64,000 nucleotides of DNA, taken from NCBI RefSeq assembly GCF_003031675.1, contig NZ_PYWX01000048.1, forward strand, positions 115,556 through 179,555, read 5' to 3'. The stretch is from Pseudomonas palleroniana. GTDB lineage: Bacteria; Pseudomonadota; Gammaproteobacteria; Pseudomonadales; Pseudomonadaceae. How positions within the stretch are numbered: position 1 is the stretch's first letter; every line of letters starts with the position of its first letter. Below the pieces are notes generated by a model. It did not search any database and was not told the origin of the DNA. It worked only from the letters and a program-made list of their open reading frames with translations. Both the position numbers and the translations under genes were made by a program. Positions 9,548-18,120 of the stretch are shown piece after piece.

Positions 9548-10251
9548 GCTGGCTCGGTTGGCTACGCCCGAAAAAGCCTGGGCTCGACACGGCGCAACAA
9601 CAGCGCCTGGACCAACTGCCCAAAGCCGTGGAGCTGGGCGACGGCCTCTTGCGCAGCCAGCGTTGGGTGGTGGTGGACCTGGAAACCAGCGGCCTGAACC
9701 TCAACCGTGACCAGGTCCTGTCCATCGGCGCCGTGGTGATCGAAGACGGTGCGATAGACTTCTCACAACTGTTCGAGCGGACCCTGCAACGCAGCGCAAC
9801 CAAACTCAGCCCCAGCGTGCTGATCCATGGCCTGGGGCCTAGTGCGATCGCCGCCGGCAGCGACCCGGTCGACGCCCTGCTGGATTTTATGGATTTCGTC
9901 GGCGACAGCCCCCTGCTGGCGTTCCACGCCCCCTTCGATCAACACATGCTGTGCCGGGCACTCAAGGACAGCCTGGGGTATCGCCTGGCTCATCCGTTTC
10001 TCGACGTCGCCGACATCGCCCCGCTGCTGTGCCCCGAGGCGAATATTCGCGAAGCCGGGCTCGACGATTGGATCAACCACTTTCACCTTCAGGTCGGCGA
10101 GCGCCATCACGCCAGCGCCGATGCCTTGGCCACGGCGGAACTGATGCTCATCCTGTTCAGCCGCGCACGCCAGCAACACCTCGACTCCCCCCAGCAATTG
10201 CAAGAACGCTTGAGCCAATGGAAACGGCGTAAACAAGCGCCATCGTTTTAA
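9544..10251 (+). CDS. DnaQ-like 3'-5' exonuclease (DEDDh family)
   Basis: A 235-residue protein starting with GTG inside the GTGA overlap with the preceding stop. DEDDh residues are visible: D45 and E47 (VVVDLETSG), D132 (HAPFDQHML), H188/H189 and D193 (GERHHASADALATAE). This is the epsilon/DnaQ exonuclease fold. The fixed pairing with the DUF294/CBS protein suggests a regulated nuclease rather than the replicative proofreading subunit. Substrate unknown. Confidence 0.9.
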   Translation: MSWLGWLRPKKPGLDTAQQQRLDQLPKAVELGDGLLRSQRWVVVDLETSGLNLNRDQVLSIGAVVIEDGAIDFSQLFERTLQRSATKLSPSVLIHGLGPSAIAAGSDPVDALLDFMDFVGDSPLLAFHAPFDQHMLCRALKDSLGYRLAHPFLDVADIAPLLCPEANIREAGLDDWINHFHLQVGERHHASADALATAELMLILFSRARQQHLDSPQQLQERLSQWKRRKQAPSF

Positions 10252-10303
10252 TAGCACCGCCCGACAGACGCCAATTGCGCCCATCTGACGCCTCTGACAC
10301 AAT

Positions 10304-10320
10304 CGCGAATAATTCTCGTT
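10304..10320. promoter_or_regulatory. Candidate Fur box upstream of the ECF sigma factor
   Basis: The segment CGCGAATAATTCTCGTT has a central GAAT-A-ATTC dyad and resembles Pseudomonas Fur sites found before iron-starvation sigma factors. It lies about 30-50 bp before the proposed start of the sigma gene, where a promoter is expected. Judged by eye. Confidence 0.5.
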
Positions 10321-10351
10321 AGTTTAAACCTCTTGTTTATTCGGTGATGCC

Positions 10352-10870
10352 TTGTCGTCGGTCCCAAACCCACACAGTGAGCTGGTTGGCGCGTTGTATC
10401 GCGACCATCGCGGCTGGCTGTTGGCATGGCTTCGCCGCAACGTGGCCTGCCCGAGCCGCGCCGAGGACCTCAGCCAGGACACCTTCATGCGCCTGCTGGG
10501 CCGTGACGAGCTGCGCGAACCTCGCGAGCCGCGGGCGTTCCTGGTAGCCATCGCCAAGGGTTTGCTGTTCGACTACTTCCGGCGCGCCGCGTTGGAACAG
10601 GCCTACCTCACCGAACTGATGCTGCTTCCGGAAAGCGAACACCCGTCGCCGCAAGCCCAGCAAATGATCCTCGAAGACCTCAAGGCCATCGACCGCCTGC
10701 TCGGCAAGCTGTCGAGCAAGGCCCGCGCCGCCTTCCTCTATAACCGCCTCGATGGCCTGGGCCACGCCGAAATCGCCCGGCGCCTCGGTGTGTCGGTGCC
10801 CCGTGTGCGCCAATACCTGGCCCAGGGCATTCGCCAATGCTACATCGCCCTGTATGGCGAACCGCTGTGA
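10352..10870 (+). CDS. Iron-starvation ECF sigma factor (FecI/FoxI type)
   Basis: A 172-residue sigma-70 family ECF factor. Region 2 (about 10-75) contains AEDLSQDTFMRLL; region 4 (about 115-165) contains RAAFLYNRLDGLGHAEIARRLGVS. No ATG fits this frame near the start; TTG at 10352 is the most plausible initiator, following GGTGATG. It overlaps the downstream FecR-like gene by four bases (GTGA), the usual coupling of FecI/FecR pairs. It should transcribe the receptor gene at 12063 when the cognate ferri-siderophore is bound. The order sigma, FecR, receptor, PepSY matches foxI-foxR-foxA-foxB of P. aeruginosa. Confidence 0.9.
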   Translation: MSSVPNPHSELVGALYRDHRGWLLAWLRRNVACPSRAEDLSQDTFMRLLGRDELREPREPRAFLVAIAKGLLFDYFRRAALEQAYLTELMLLPESEHPSPQAQQMILEDLKAIDRLLGKLSSKARAAFLYNRLDGLGHAEIARRLGVSVPRVRQYLAQGIRQCYIALYGEPL

Positions 10871-11829
10871 CCGGTTCCAGACCGGTTTCAGCCCGCGTGC
10901 TGGATGCGGCGATCGCCTGGCAACTGTCCCTCGACTCCGGCGACGGCAGTGCGGTGGAGCAGGAAGAGTTCGCCAAGTGGCTGGCCAGCGATGAAGAACA
11001 TGCGCGGGCCTGGCGCCAGTTGGGCATGCTCGACCAGCGCTTCAGCGTAGCCTCTGGCCCGGCGCGGGCGGCGCTGTTGCAGTCACGCGAAGGGATTCGC
11101 CAGCGCGTGCGCAAGTTGGGCACGGGCCTCGCTAGCATCGCACTGGTGTGCGGCCTGGCGCTGTTGGCCGGTGAGCGTTACGTGCCCATCCACTATTGGC
11201 TGGCCGACCAACGCACCGCCACCGGCGAGCAGCGCACGCTGAAATTGGCCGACGGCACGCTGATCAACCTCAACACCCACAGCGCCATCGACGTGCGTTT
11301 CGATGAAAAACGCCGGCTGATCGTGCTGCAGGCAGGTGAGATTCTGATCGAGACCGGGCACAACGATGGCCGCCCGTTCTACGTGCAAACCCGCGACGGC
11401 AGCCTGCGCGCACTGGGCACGCGGTTTATCGTCAAGCGCGAAGACGGCGCTACGCGCCTGAGCGTGCTGCAGTCTGCCGTGGCGGCCCAGCCCGAAGCGC
11501 TGCACCAGGAACAGATCTTCAAAGAGGGCCAGCAGGTGCTCATGCGCAGTGATGGCCTCGGCCCGCTGCTGGCCGTCGCCCCCGCCACCGACGCCTGGAC
11601 CCGCGGCATGCTGGTGGTGGACAACGCCCGCCTGGGCGATGTGATCGAGGAACTGAGCCGTTACCGCACCGGGCACCTGGGTGTGGATAAAGACGTGGCC
11701 GACCTGCGCATCACCGGCAGTTTCCCGCTGCACGACACCACCCTGGCGCTCAATGCGCTGTTGCCGACGCTGCCGGTGCAGATCGAGCAGCACACGCCGT
11801 GGTGGGTGACGGTGAAAAGCAAGCCGTAG
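10867..11829 (+). CDS. FecR-type transmembrane sigma regulator (FoxR-like)
   Basis: A 320-residue protein starting with GTG at 10867, overlapping the sigma stop. The N-terminal cytoplasmic DUF4880 part (AIAWQLSLDS..., HARAWRQL) is followed by one membrane helix at about residues 88-108 (LASIALVCGLALLAG) and a periplasmic FecR domain (LADGTLINLNTHSAIDV...). The C-terminal ~80 residues (AWTRGMLVVDNARLGDVIEELSRY...) resemble an STN module. FecR proteins carry the ligand signal from the outer-membrane receptor's STN domain to the ECF sigma factor. Confidence 0.92.
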   Translation: MTGSRPVSARVLDAAIAWQLSLDSGDGSAVEQEEFAKWLASDEEHARAWRQLGMLDQRFSVASGPARAALLQSREGIRQRVRKLGTGLASIALVCGLALLAGERYVPIHYWLADQRTATGEQRTLKLADGTLINLNTHSAIDVRFDEKRRLIVLQAGEILIETGHNDGRPFYVQTRDGSLRALGTRFIVKREDGATRLSVLQSAVAAQPEALHQEQIFKEGQQVLMRSDGLGPLLAVAPATDAWTRGMLVVDNARLGDVIEELSRYRTGHLGVDKDVADLRITGSFPLHDTTLALNALLPTLPVQIEQHTPWWVTVKSKP

Positions 11830-11852
11830 GTTCTGCTGTGGCCGGGCGACTG

Positions 11853-11944
11853 CTATCGGGAGCAAGCCCCCTCCCACACTGACTGTGTTTGCAAATCAAG
11901 GTGTGTGAATGCAGTCAGTGTGGGAGGGGGCTTGCTCCCGATAG
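11853..11944. repeat. REPIN between the FecR-like gene and the receptor gene
   Basis: Perfect 33-nt inverted arms (11853-11885 and 11912-11944) of the GTGGGAGGGGGCTTGCTCCCGATAG family with a 26-nt spacer. It lies 118 bp before the receptor start, so it separates the regulatory pair from the receptor. Confidence 0.93.
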
Positions 11945-12062
11945 GGCCCCGAAGAACACCTCGAAAACCTCAGCGCAAAAATATTTTCATCCTCCCCTAT
12001 CACTTTTCGATTCTCGTCCGGCACCTAGGCAATTGAGAAATATTTCCATTCAGGAGCCACCT

Positions 12063-14492
12063 ATGTCCCGCACGCTAGACACCTTGTTGCGCCCCAGCCT
12101 GTTAGCCATCGCCATCGCGCTCAGCGCCCCGCTGGCCAGCACCCCGCTGATCGCTGCCGAGCAAGCGTCCAGCGTTCGCGCCTACAACCTGCCGGCCGCG
12201 CCGTTGGCCACGACCCTGAACCAGATCGCCAGCCAGGCGGGGCTGGCATTGACCCTCGATCCGACGCTGGCGTCGGGCAAGACCTCGGCGCCGGTCAAAG
12301 GCCAGTTCGATGCCCAAGGCGCGTTGCGGGAGGCGTTGCGTGGCACCGGCTTGCAGCTGGAGCAGAGCAGCGCAGGCACCTTTACCCTGGTGGCCATTGC
12401 CGAAGGCGTCGTGGCGTTGCCGCAGACCAGCATCATCGCCCAAGGCAACACTGAAAGCGCTTGGGGCCCCGTGACCGGTTACCTGGCCACACGTACCGCC
12501 GCCGGCACCAAGACCGACACCGCACTGGTCGAAGCCCCGCGCTCGATCTCCGTGGCCACCCGCGAGCAGATGCAGGATCGTAACGTCCAGAACCTGGATG
12601 ACGCCGTCAAGTACATGCCCGGCATCGTGTCCGCCAGCTACGGCAGCGACACCCGTTATGACTGGATGCGTGTACGCGGTTTCGAACCCACCCAATTCCT
12701 CGACGGCCTGCCATTGCCGCGTGGCGTCTACGCCAACCCCAAGGCCGAAACCTGGAACCTCGACCGCCTCGCGCTGCTGCGTGGCCCGGCGTCCTCGGTG
12801 TATGGCCAGACCCCTCCTGGCGGCCTGCTGGACATGGTCAGCCGTCGCCCGAGTGCGGAGTCGAGCAACGCCATCCAAGTGCAATACGGCAGCGACAACT
12901 ACCGCCAACTCAACTTCGCCAGCACCGGCAAGCTCGATGATGAAGGCCGGTTCCTCTATGGCCTCAGCGGCGTGGTGCGCGATGCCGGCACCCAGGTCGA
13001 CCACATCGACAACCAGCGCTACAACATTGCGCCGAGCCTGACCTGGAACATCGACACCGACACCAAGCTGACTTTCCTGTCGCAGTTCACACGCGACGAT
13101 ACCGGCGCCACCAGCCAGTTCCTGCCGATCGTAGGCACCAAGATCAAATCGCCGCTGGGGGACGTGTCACATCACAAGAACCTGGGCGACCCGGACTACG
13201 AATTCTACGACCGCACTTATTACGCACTGGGCTATGCGTTCGAGCATCGTTTCAACGATACCTGGCAGTTCAAGCAGAACCTGCGTTACACCAAGTCGGA
13301 ATTGGCGTTCCAGCAGTTGACCGTGGGCGCCTACAGCTATTTCCCGGTTGATGCCGCCGGCAATATCGGCCGTACCTCAACCAACGTTGACGAGAACATC
13401 GGCCAATTCGCGCTCGACAACAACTTCCAGGCCGACTTCGCCACAGGCGACGTCACCCACACCTTGCTGCTCGGCCTGGACCATCAGCGTACCGATACGT
13501 CTTATCTGTCGATTTTTGGTTCCGCCGGGACCGTCAACATCTTCAACCCGGTCAATACCCGCCCCGTGGAACGCCCGGCGCGCTCCACGGCGTACTACGA
13601 CTACAACCAGAAAACCATCCAGACCGGCCTCTACATGCAAGACCAGATGGCGTTGGACAACTGGCGCCTGACCCTCGGCGGGCGTGAAGACTGGGTGCAC
13701 CAAGGCACCACCTACTTCAACAAGAACGATGCGACCAACACCGACCGCAGCAAGAACTTCAGCGGTAACGCGGCGCTGAGCTATGTGTTCGACTCAGGCT
13801 TTGTGCCTTACCTGTCATACGCCGAGTCCTTCCAGCCGGCGAGCAACGCCAGCGTCGACCCACTGCAGTCGTACAAACCCACAGAGGGCAAGCAATGGGA
13901 GCTGGGGATCAAGTATCAGCCGCCGGGCTCCAACACCTTATTGAGCGCCGCGGTCTACGACCTGACCCAGAAAAACGTGCTGGTTGCCAGCACCGGGGCC
14001 GGTGGCCAGTCGGTCACGGACCAGACCGGCGAGGTGAAAGTCAAAGGCCTGGAGCTGGAAGCCGTGTCTGACGTCACCGAGAACCTCAAAGTGATTGCCG
14101 CGTACACCCTGGCCAAATCCGAAGTACAGAAGGGCAACTTCAAAGGCAACCGCCTGCAACTGATGCCAAACCAGCAAGCCTCCCTATGGACCGACTACAC
14201 CTGGCACACCGGCGTACTCGACGGTTTCGGTATCGGCTTCGGTGCCCGCTATACCGGCAACACCTACGGCGACCAGGCCAACACCTGGCTGGGCAAGGCC
14301 AACGCCTACACCGTGTTCGACGGCGCCGTGCATTACGACCTGGGCCGCCTGGACAACAGCCTCAAAGGCGCATCGCTGAAGTTGAACGCCACCAACCTGT
14401 TCAACAAGGACTACATCTCCACCTGTGACGCTTCCTACTGCTACTTCGGCGACCAACGCAGCGTCGTCGCCAGTGCCACCTACCAGTGGTGA
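12063..14492 (+). CDS. TonB-dependent ferri-siderophore receptor with STN domain (FoxA-like)
   Basis: An 809-residue outer-membrane receptor. Signal peptide at about 1-34; STN (secretin/TonB N-terminal) signalling domain at about 38-105 (YNLPAAPLATTLNQIASQAG); plug domain with VEAPRSISVATREQMQDR and the RVRGFEPTQFLDGLPLPRG block; a 22-strand barrel ending in aromatic W (ASATYQW). A Cys pair near the C-terminus (CDASYC) is common in this group. The start at 12063 has AGGAG upstream; an upstream in-frame Met at 11889 lies inside the REPIN. The STN domain and the sigma/FecR neighbours imply cell-surface signalling; PepSY linkage points to hydroxamates such as ferrioxamine, but substrate is inferred. 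Confidence 0.9.
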   Translation: MSRTLDTLLRPSLLAIAIALSAPLASTPLIAAEQASSVRAYNLPAAPLATTLNQIASQAGLALTLDPTLASGKTSAPVKGQFDAQGALREALRGTGLQLEQSSAGTFTLVAIAEGVVALPQTSIIAQGNTESAWGPVTGYLATRTAAGTKTDTALVEAPRSISVATREQMQDRNVQNLDDAVKYMPGIVSASYGSDTRYDWMRVRGFEPTQFLDGLPLPRGVYANPKAETWNLDRLALLRGPASSVYGQTPPGGLLDMVSRRPSAESSNAIQVQYGSDNYRQLNFASTGKLDDEGRFLYGLSGVVRDAGTQVDHIDNQRYNIAPSLTWNIDTDTKLTFLSQFTRDDTGATSQFLPIVGTKIKSPLGDVSHHKNLGDPDYEFYDRTYYALGYAFEHRFNDTWQFKQNLRYTKSELAFQQLTVGAYSYFPVDAAGNIGRTSTNVDENIGQFALDNNFQADFATGDVTHTLLLGLDHQRTDTSYLSIFGSAGTVNIFNPVNTRPVERPARSTAYYDYNQKTIQTGLYMQDQMALDNWRLTLGGREDWVHQGTTYFNKNDATNTDRSKNFSGNAALSYVFDSGFVPYLSYAESFQPASNASVDPLQSYKPTEGKQWELGIKYQPPGSNTLLSAAVYDLTQKNVLVASTGAGGQSVTDQTGEVKVKGLELEAVSDVTENLKVIAAYTLAKSEVQKGNFKGNRLQLMPNQQASLWTDYTWHTGVLDGFGIGFGARYTGNTYGDQANTWLGKANAYTVFDGAVHYDLGRLDNSLKGASLKLNATNLFNKDYISTCDASYCYFGDQRSVVASATYQW

Positions 14493-14512
14493 TCGGCTGA
14501 GTTAACCACCAG

Positions 14513-14530
14513 GCCGTCCTTCGGGGCGGC
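14513..14530 (+). terminator. UUCG-loop hairpin between receptor and PepSY genes
   Basis: A 7-bp GC-rich stem with one G-T pair and a TTCG loop, 20 bp after the receptor stop. With only three T residues after it, it may be an attenuator or an mRNA-stabilising hairpin inside the transcript. Confidence 0.45.
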
Positions 14531-14554
14531 TTTGGCGTGTCTGAAGGCTAGAAC

Positions 14555-15658
14555 ATGAAAAGCACAACCATCCGCCGCTGGTCCTTCATCCACACCTGGA
14601 CCAGCCTGATCTGCACGGTATTCCTGCTGATGCTCGCCCTCACCGGATTGCCGCTGGTGTTTCACCATGAGATCGATCATCTGCTGGGCAACGAGCCGCA
14701 ATTGGCGCAAATGCCTGCCGACACGCCGCAGCTCAACCTGGAGCAACTGGTCAGCGCAGCGCAAGCCCATCGCCCCGGCGACGCCATGCAATACCTGGCC
14801 TGGGACGAAGACGACAAAAATGGCGTGATTGCGATCATGGCCGCCACGGCCGGCACCGAGCCCAATGCGTCCCACACCTTCATGCTCGACGCCCGCACCG
14901 GCGAAGCCGTGGAAACCCCGGCGGCCAATGGGGGGTTCACCCTGTTCCTGCTGCGCCTGCACGTAGACATGTTCGCCGGCCTGCCGGGCAAGCTGATGTT
15001 GGCGTTCATGGGCGTGCTGTTTGTGTTGGCGATTATCTCGGGCACGGTGTTGTACCTGCCGTTCATGCGCCGCTTGAAATTCGCCACCGTGCGCAACGAT
15101 AAATCCACGCGCCTGCGCTGGCTGGACCTGCACAACCTGATCGGCGTAGTCACCCTGACCTGGGCGCTGGTGGTGGGCGTGACCGGGGTGATCAGCGCCT
15201 GCGCCGACCTGATCATCGCCGCCTGGCGCCAGGACAGCCTCAGCGCCATGATCGAGCCCTACCAAAACGCCCCGCCGCTGGCCCAACGCGCGCCCGCCAC
15301 TGAACTGCTGAACATTGCCGCCAAGGCCGCGCCCGGCATGACGCCGGACTTCATCGCCTTCCCCGGCACGCGTTTTTCCAGCGAGCACCATTACGCGGTG
15401 TTCATGAAAGGCAGCACCCACCTGACCTCGCACCTGCTCACGCCGGTACTGATCGATGCCAGCACCCTGGCCGTCACCGCCATCGCCGAACGGCCGTGGT
15501 ACATGGACGCCATGGGCATGTCCCAACCGTTGCACTTCGGCGACTACGGCGGCATGCCGATGAAAGTCCTCTGGGCCGTGTTGGATGTGCTGACCATCAT
15601 CGTGCTGGGCAGTGGGGTTTACCTGTGGATCGTGCGGCGCAAGGCGGCTCGGCCATGA
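14555..15658 (+). CDS. PepSY-domain inner-membrane protein, FoxB-like siderophore reductase
   Basis: A 367-residue PepSY-associated TM protein with about four helices (near 20-40, 143-168, 202-225, 335-355) and periplasmic loops. Conserved helix histidines are visible (FHHEIDHLLGN, RLHVDMFAGLPGK, WLDLHNLIGVV), as expected for haem or metal coordination. FoxB of P. aeruginosa, the homologue next to foxA, is described as a membrane siderophore reductase that helps release iron from ferrioxamine. The position right after an STN receptor supports that role. The next small gene overlaps its stop by four bases. Confidence 0.85.
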   Translation: MKSTTIRRWSFIHTWTSLICTVFLLMLALTGLPLVFHHEIDHLLGNEPQLAQMPADTPQLNLEQLVSAAQAHRPGDAMQYLAWDEDDKNGVIAIMAATAGTEPNASHTFMLDARTGEAVETPAANGGFTLFLLRLHVDMFAGLPGKLMLAFMGVLFVLAIISGTVLYLPFMRRLKFATVRNDKSTRLRWLDLHNLIGVVTLTWALVVGVTGVISACADLIIAAWRQDSLSAMIEPYQNAPPLAQRAPATELLNIAAKAAPGMTPDFIAFPGTRFSSEHHYAVFMKGSTHLTSHLLTPVLIDASTLAVTAIAERPWYMDAMGMSQPLHFGDYGGMPMKVLWAVLDVLTIIVLGSGVYLWIVRRKAARP

Positions 15659-15831
15659 AGCCGCGTCAATCGAATTTCTGGAAGGTGTTTGCCATGCCGC
15701 TGGGGATTGGCCTGCTCAGTGCCGCCGGGTTGTTTGCCGCATTGCTGGGGGACGGGTGGTGGGATTCGTTGAGCTGGGCAGGGCTGGGGGTTCCTGCTGC
15801 AATCGGTGCTTGGGCTTTGATCAAACGCTGA
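15655..15831 (+). CDS. Small two-helix membrane protein coupled to the PepSY gene
   Basis: A 58-residue protein starting at ATG 15655 within an ATGA overlap with the PepSY stop. Two hydrophobic stretches (about 13-28 and 38-54) predict a hairpin membrane protein with a Lys/Arg C-terminus. No function recognised; the coupling suggests an accessory subunit of the siderophore-reducing membrane protein. Similar tiny genes are known after PepSY genes in Pseudomonas. Confidence 0.75.
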   Translation: MKPRQSNFWKVFAMPLGIGLLSAAGLFAALLGDGWWDSLSWAGLGVPAAIGAWALIKR

Positions 15832-15867
15832 GCTAGATTAGCGCTGCCCTTTTTCGAGGAATGCCCA

Positions 15868-16500
15868 ATGTCCGCGCCCAGCCTGACCTTGTTCCACAAC
15901 CCTGCCTCACCGTTTGTACGCAAAGTCCGCGTGTTACTGAGCGAGACCGGTCAACAAGACCGCGTCACCCTGCAAGGCTGCCTGCCGACACCGGTCAACC
16001 CCGATGCGCAACTGGTGCAAGATAACCCCGTGGGCAAGATCCCGGCCCTGCGCCTGGCCGACGGCTCGGTGCTGCACGACAGCCGAGTGATCCTCGACTA
16101 CTTCGACCACCAGCACAGTGGCACCCCGCTGATCCCTCGCGAGGGCGCCGCTCGCTGGCGTCGCCTGACCCTGGCCTCGATGGCCGACGCCGTCATGGAC
16201 GCCGCCGTGCTGGTGCGCTACGAAACCGCCCTGCGGCCGGTCGAGAAGCATTGGGACCAATGGCTCGATGAGCAACGCAAAAAAATCCGCCGCACCCTCG
16301 CCGAATGGGAGGCGAATGCGCTTGGCGAACTCGCCGGCCACTTCGACATCGCCGCCATCAGCGTGGCCTGCGCCTTGGGTTATCTGGACTTCCGCCACCC
16401 AGACCTGCAATGGCGCCTGGACAACCCGAAACTTGCCCAATGGTACGCCGAGGTCAGCCAGCGCCCTTCGCTGCAACAAACCCAGCCCCCCGCCGGCTGA
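15868..16500 (+). CDS. Glutathione S-transferase family protein
   Basis: A 210-residue cytosolic GST. The thioredoxin-fold N-terminal domain (about 1-80) has LFHNPASPFVRKVRVLL, the cis-Pro segment PVGKIPALRLADG and the GSH-binding DSRVILDYFD; an alpha-helical C-terminal domain follows. Start at 15868 after AGGA. Substrate not predictable. A large REPIN follows its stop. Confidence 0.9.
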   Translation: MSAPSLTLFHNPASPFVRKVRVLLSETGQQDRVTLQGCLPTPVNPDAQLVQDNPVGKIPALRLADGSVLHDSRVILDYFDHQHSGTPLIPREGAARWRRLTLASMADAVMDAAVLVRYETALRPVEKHWDQWLDEQRKKIRRTLAEWEANALGELAGHFDIAAISVACALGYLDFRHPDLQWRLDNPKLAQWYAEVSQRPSLQQTQPPAG

Positions 16501-16502
16501 CC

Positions 16503-16639
16503 TTGTAGTGAGCGGGCTTGCCCCGCGCTGGGTGGCGCAGCCGCCCCAAAACCAGGCGCCTGAGATCTATCTGGAAGACCGCGTTGGCCGAATTGGGGCG
16601 GCTGCGCCCCCCAGCGCGGGGCAAGCCCGCTCACTACAA
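16503..16639. repeat. Long REPIN, GAGCGGGCTTGCCCCGCG family
   Basis: Arms beginning TTGTAGTGAGCGGGCTTG at 16503 and ending as its reverse complement at 16639, with a second inner pair of arms (GGCGCAGCCGCCCCA and its complement). It is a different REP family from the GTGGGAGGGGG type. Located between the convergent GST and creD genes. Confidence 0.88.
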
Positions 16640-16706
16640 ACAGGGAACAACAGGTTGATCCTGGCAACCAATTTGGCCCTGATTTGCTGATCCTCGCGCA
16701 GGCCCA

Positions 16707-18068
16707 TCATTGCAGCGACTCCAAAGGCTCCACCGCCTTGCGCTTGCCCACGCCATACCAATCCAGTTTGCGTGTCAGCACCATCACCGTCCCCAACAAC
16801 CCGAACAGCAGCAGCGAGCCCATCAGCAACGCGTAATCCTCGGCGCTCAACAGCCCGTACAACAAGCCGTACAAGGCTGCGAGCCCCGCCGAAAAACCCA
16901 GGCCGTGACTGACGCTGCGCAGCACATGACACACGTAGAAGCCGATCAGCAACACGCAGGCGCCAGCAGAGCACAGATAGGCCATGGCGAAGCCTATGTG
17001 CTCGGACAATGACAACAGCAGCAGGTAAAAGAACGCCAGCGCAAAGCCCACCAAGGCGTATTGAACCGGGTGCACCGCCAGGCTCTTGAGCACTTCGAAC
17101 AGGAAGAACCCGGCAAACGTCAGCGCAATAAACAGCAGCGCATATTTGATCGCGCGATCGCTCTTGAGGTACTGGTCCACCGGGTCGATGAAGTTCACGC
17201 CAAAGCTGCGATTGTTGAAGTCGTTACACCCCCGCTCGTCCAGGCAGGTTTGCAGGGCTTGTTCCAGGTTGGTGGAGAAGAACGAGGTCTGCCAGTTGGC
17301 GGTGAACCCCGTGTCGGTGACCTCGCGTTGGGCCGGCAGGAAATTGCCGATAAAGCTCGGATGCGGCCAGTTGGAAGCCAGGGATACTTGGCTGGTCTTG
17401 CCCACCGGAACCACTTGCAGTTGCTCGGTGCCTTGCAGGCGCAGGTCAAAAGCGATATCCACCACGCTGGTTTTTTTGCTGTCCAGCTCAGGCAGTGTCA
17501 CGTGCACGCCCTCCCCCAACCAGTCCACTTGGGAGCCAGGTTCGAAGTCCAGGCGCTGGCCACCCAGCTCAAGCTTCAGCGCGTTTTCGATGCCGCGAAT
17601 ATCGCTGATACCGACCGCCAGAAACGCCGCTTCAAAGCGGTAATCGGCAAAGTCCTCGGTGATGCCCAGTTGTGCAGGCAGTTCGAAACGCCCATTGATA
17701 CGACTGTCGGCATGGAACAGCCGCGCCTGATAGATGCCCCGTGCGCGCAGTTCGGTCTGTACCTTGCCGTCGAGTTCAAAACGGTCCGGCAGGAAATACA
17801 GACGACCGCGCTCTTCACGGACTTCCTCGTAGCGCTTGTTGAGCTTTTCATTGAGCTTCCACTCGCGCACGGTCTTGCGATAGGGCACCACCATCACCGG
17901 GCCCGTGAGGCGCTGGCTGTAGCTGGAGCTACGGGCAATGTCCATCAAGACGCCGTCGCGCAGCTGCTGGCGGTCGCTGATGATGCCGTTGATCATCAGC
18001 AGCGGAATCAGCAACAACACGATCAGCAGCGCAATCGCGCCCAGTTTGAAAAGCAGACTGCGGTTCAT
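16707..18068 (-). CDS. creD: Cell envelope integrity inner-membrane protein CreD
   Basis: A 453-residue inner-membrane protein, close to E. coli CreD (450). One N-terminal helix (about 7-27), a large periplasmic domain to about residue 300, then about five C-terminal helices. CreD is the main target of the CreBC system and is linked to envelope integrity and beta-lactam response. The start at 18068, with GGGAGAGA upstream, is preferred over the in-frame 18206, which would overlap creC. It is 52 bp downstream of creC on the same strand. Confidence 0.93.
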   Translation of the reverse strand: MNRSLLFKLGAIALLIVLLLIPLLMINGIISDRQQLRDGVLMDIARSSSYSQRLTGPVMVVPYRKTVREWKLNEKLNKRYEEVREERGRLYFLPDRFELDGKVQTELRARGIYQARLFHADSRINGRFELPAQLGITEDFADYRFEAAFLAVGISDIRGIENALKLELGGQRLDFEPGSQVDWLGEGVHVTLPELDSKKTSVVDIAFDLRLQGTEQLQVVPVGKTSQVSLASNWPHPSFIGNFLPAQREVTDTGFTANWQTSFFSTNLEQALQTCLDERGCNDFNNRSFGVNFIDPVDQYLKSDRAIKYALLFIALTFAGFFLFEVLKSLAVHPVQYALVGFALAFFYLLLLSLSEHIGFAMAYLCSAGACVLLIGFYVCHVLRSVSHGLGFSAGLAALYGLLYGLLSAEDYALLMGSLLLFGLLGTVMVLTRKLDWYGVGKRKAVEPLESLQ

Positions 18069-18120
18069 GGGTCTCTCCCTGTGTTTGATAGGCAGAGACT
18101 GCGCGGCGCGTGTGGGAGAT

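Noticed and set aside
11889..12062. Longer N-terminus for the siderophore receptor (start at 11889)
   Set aside because: The extension would be coded by the right arm of a REPIN and would hide the signal peptide; AGGAG sits directly before 12063.
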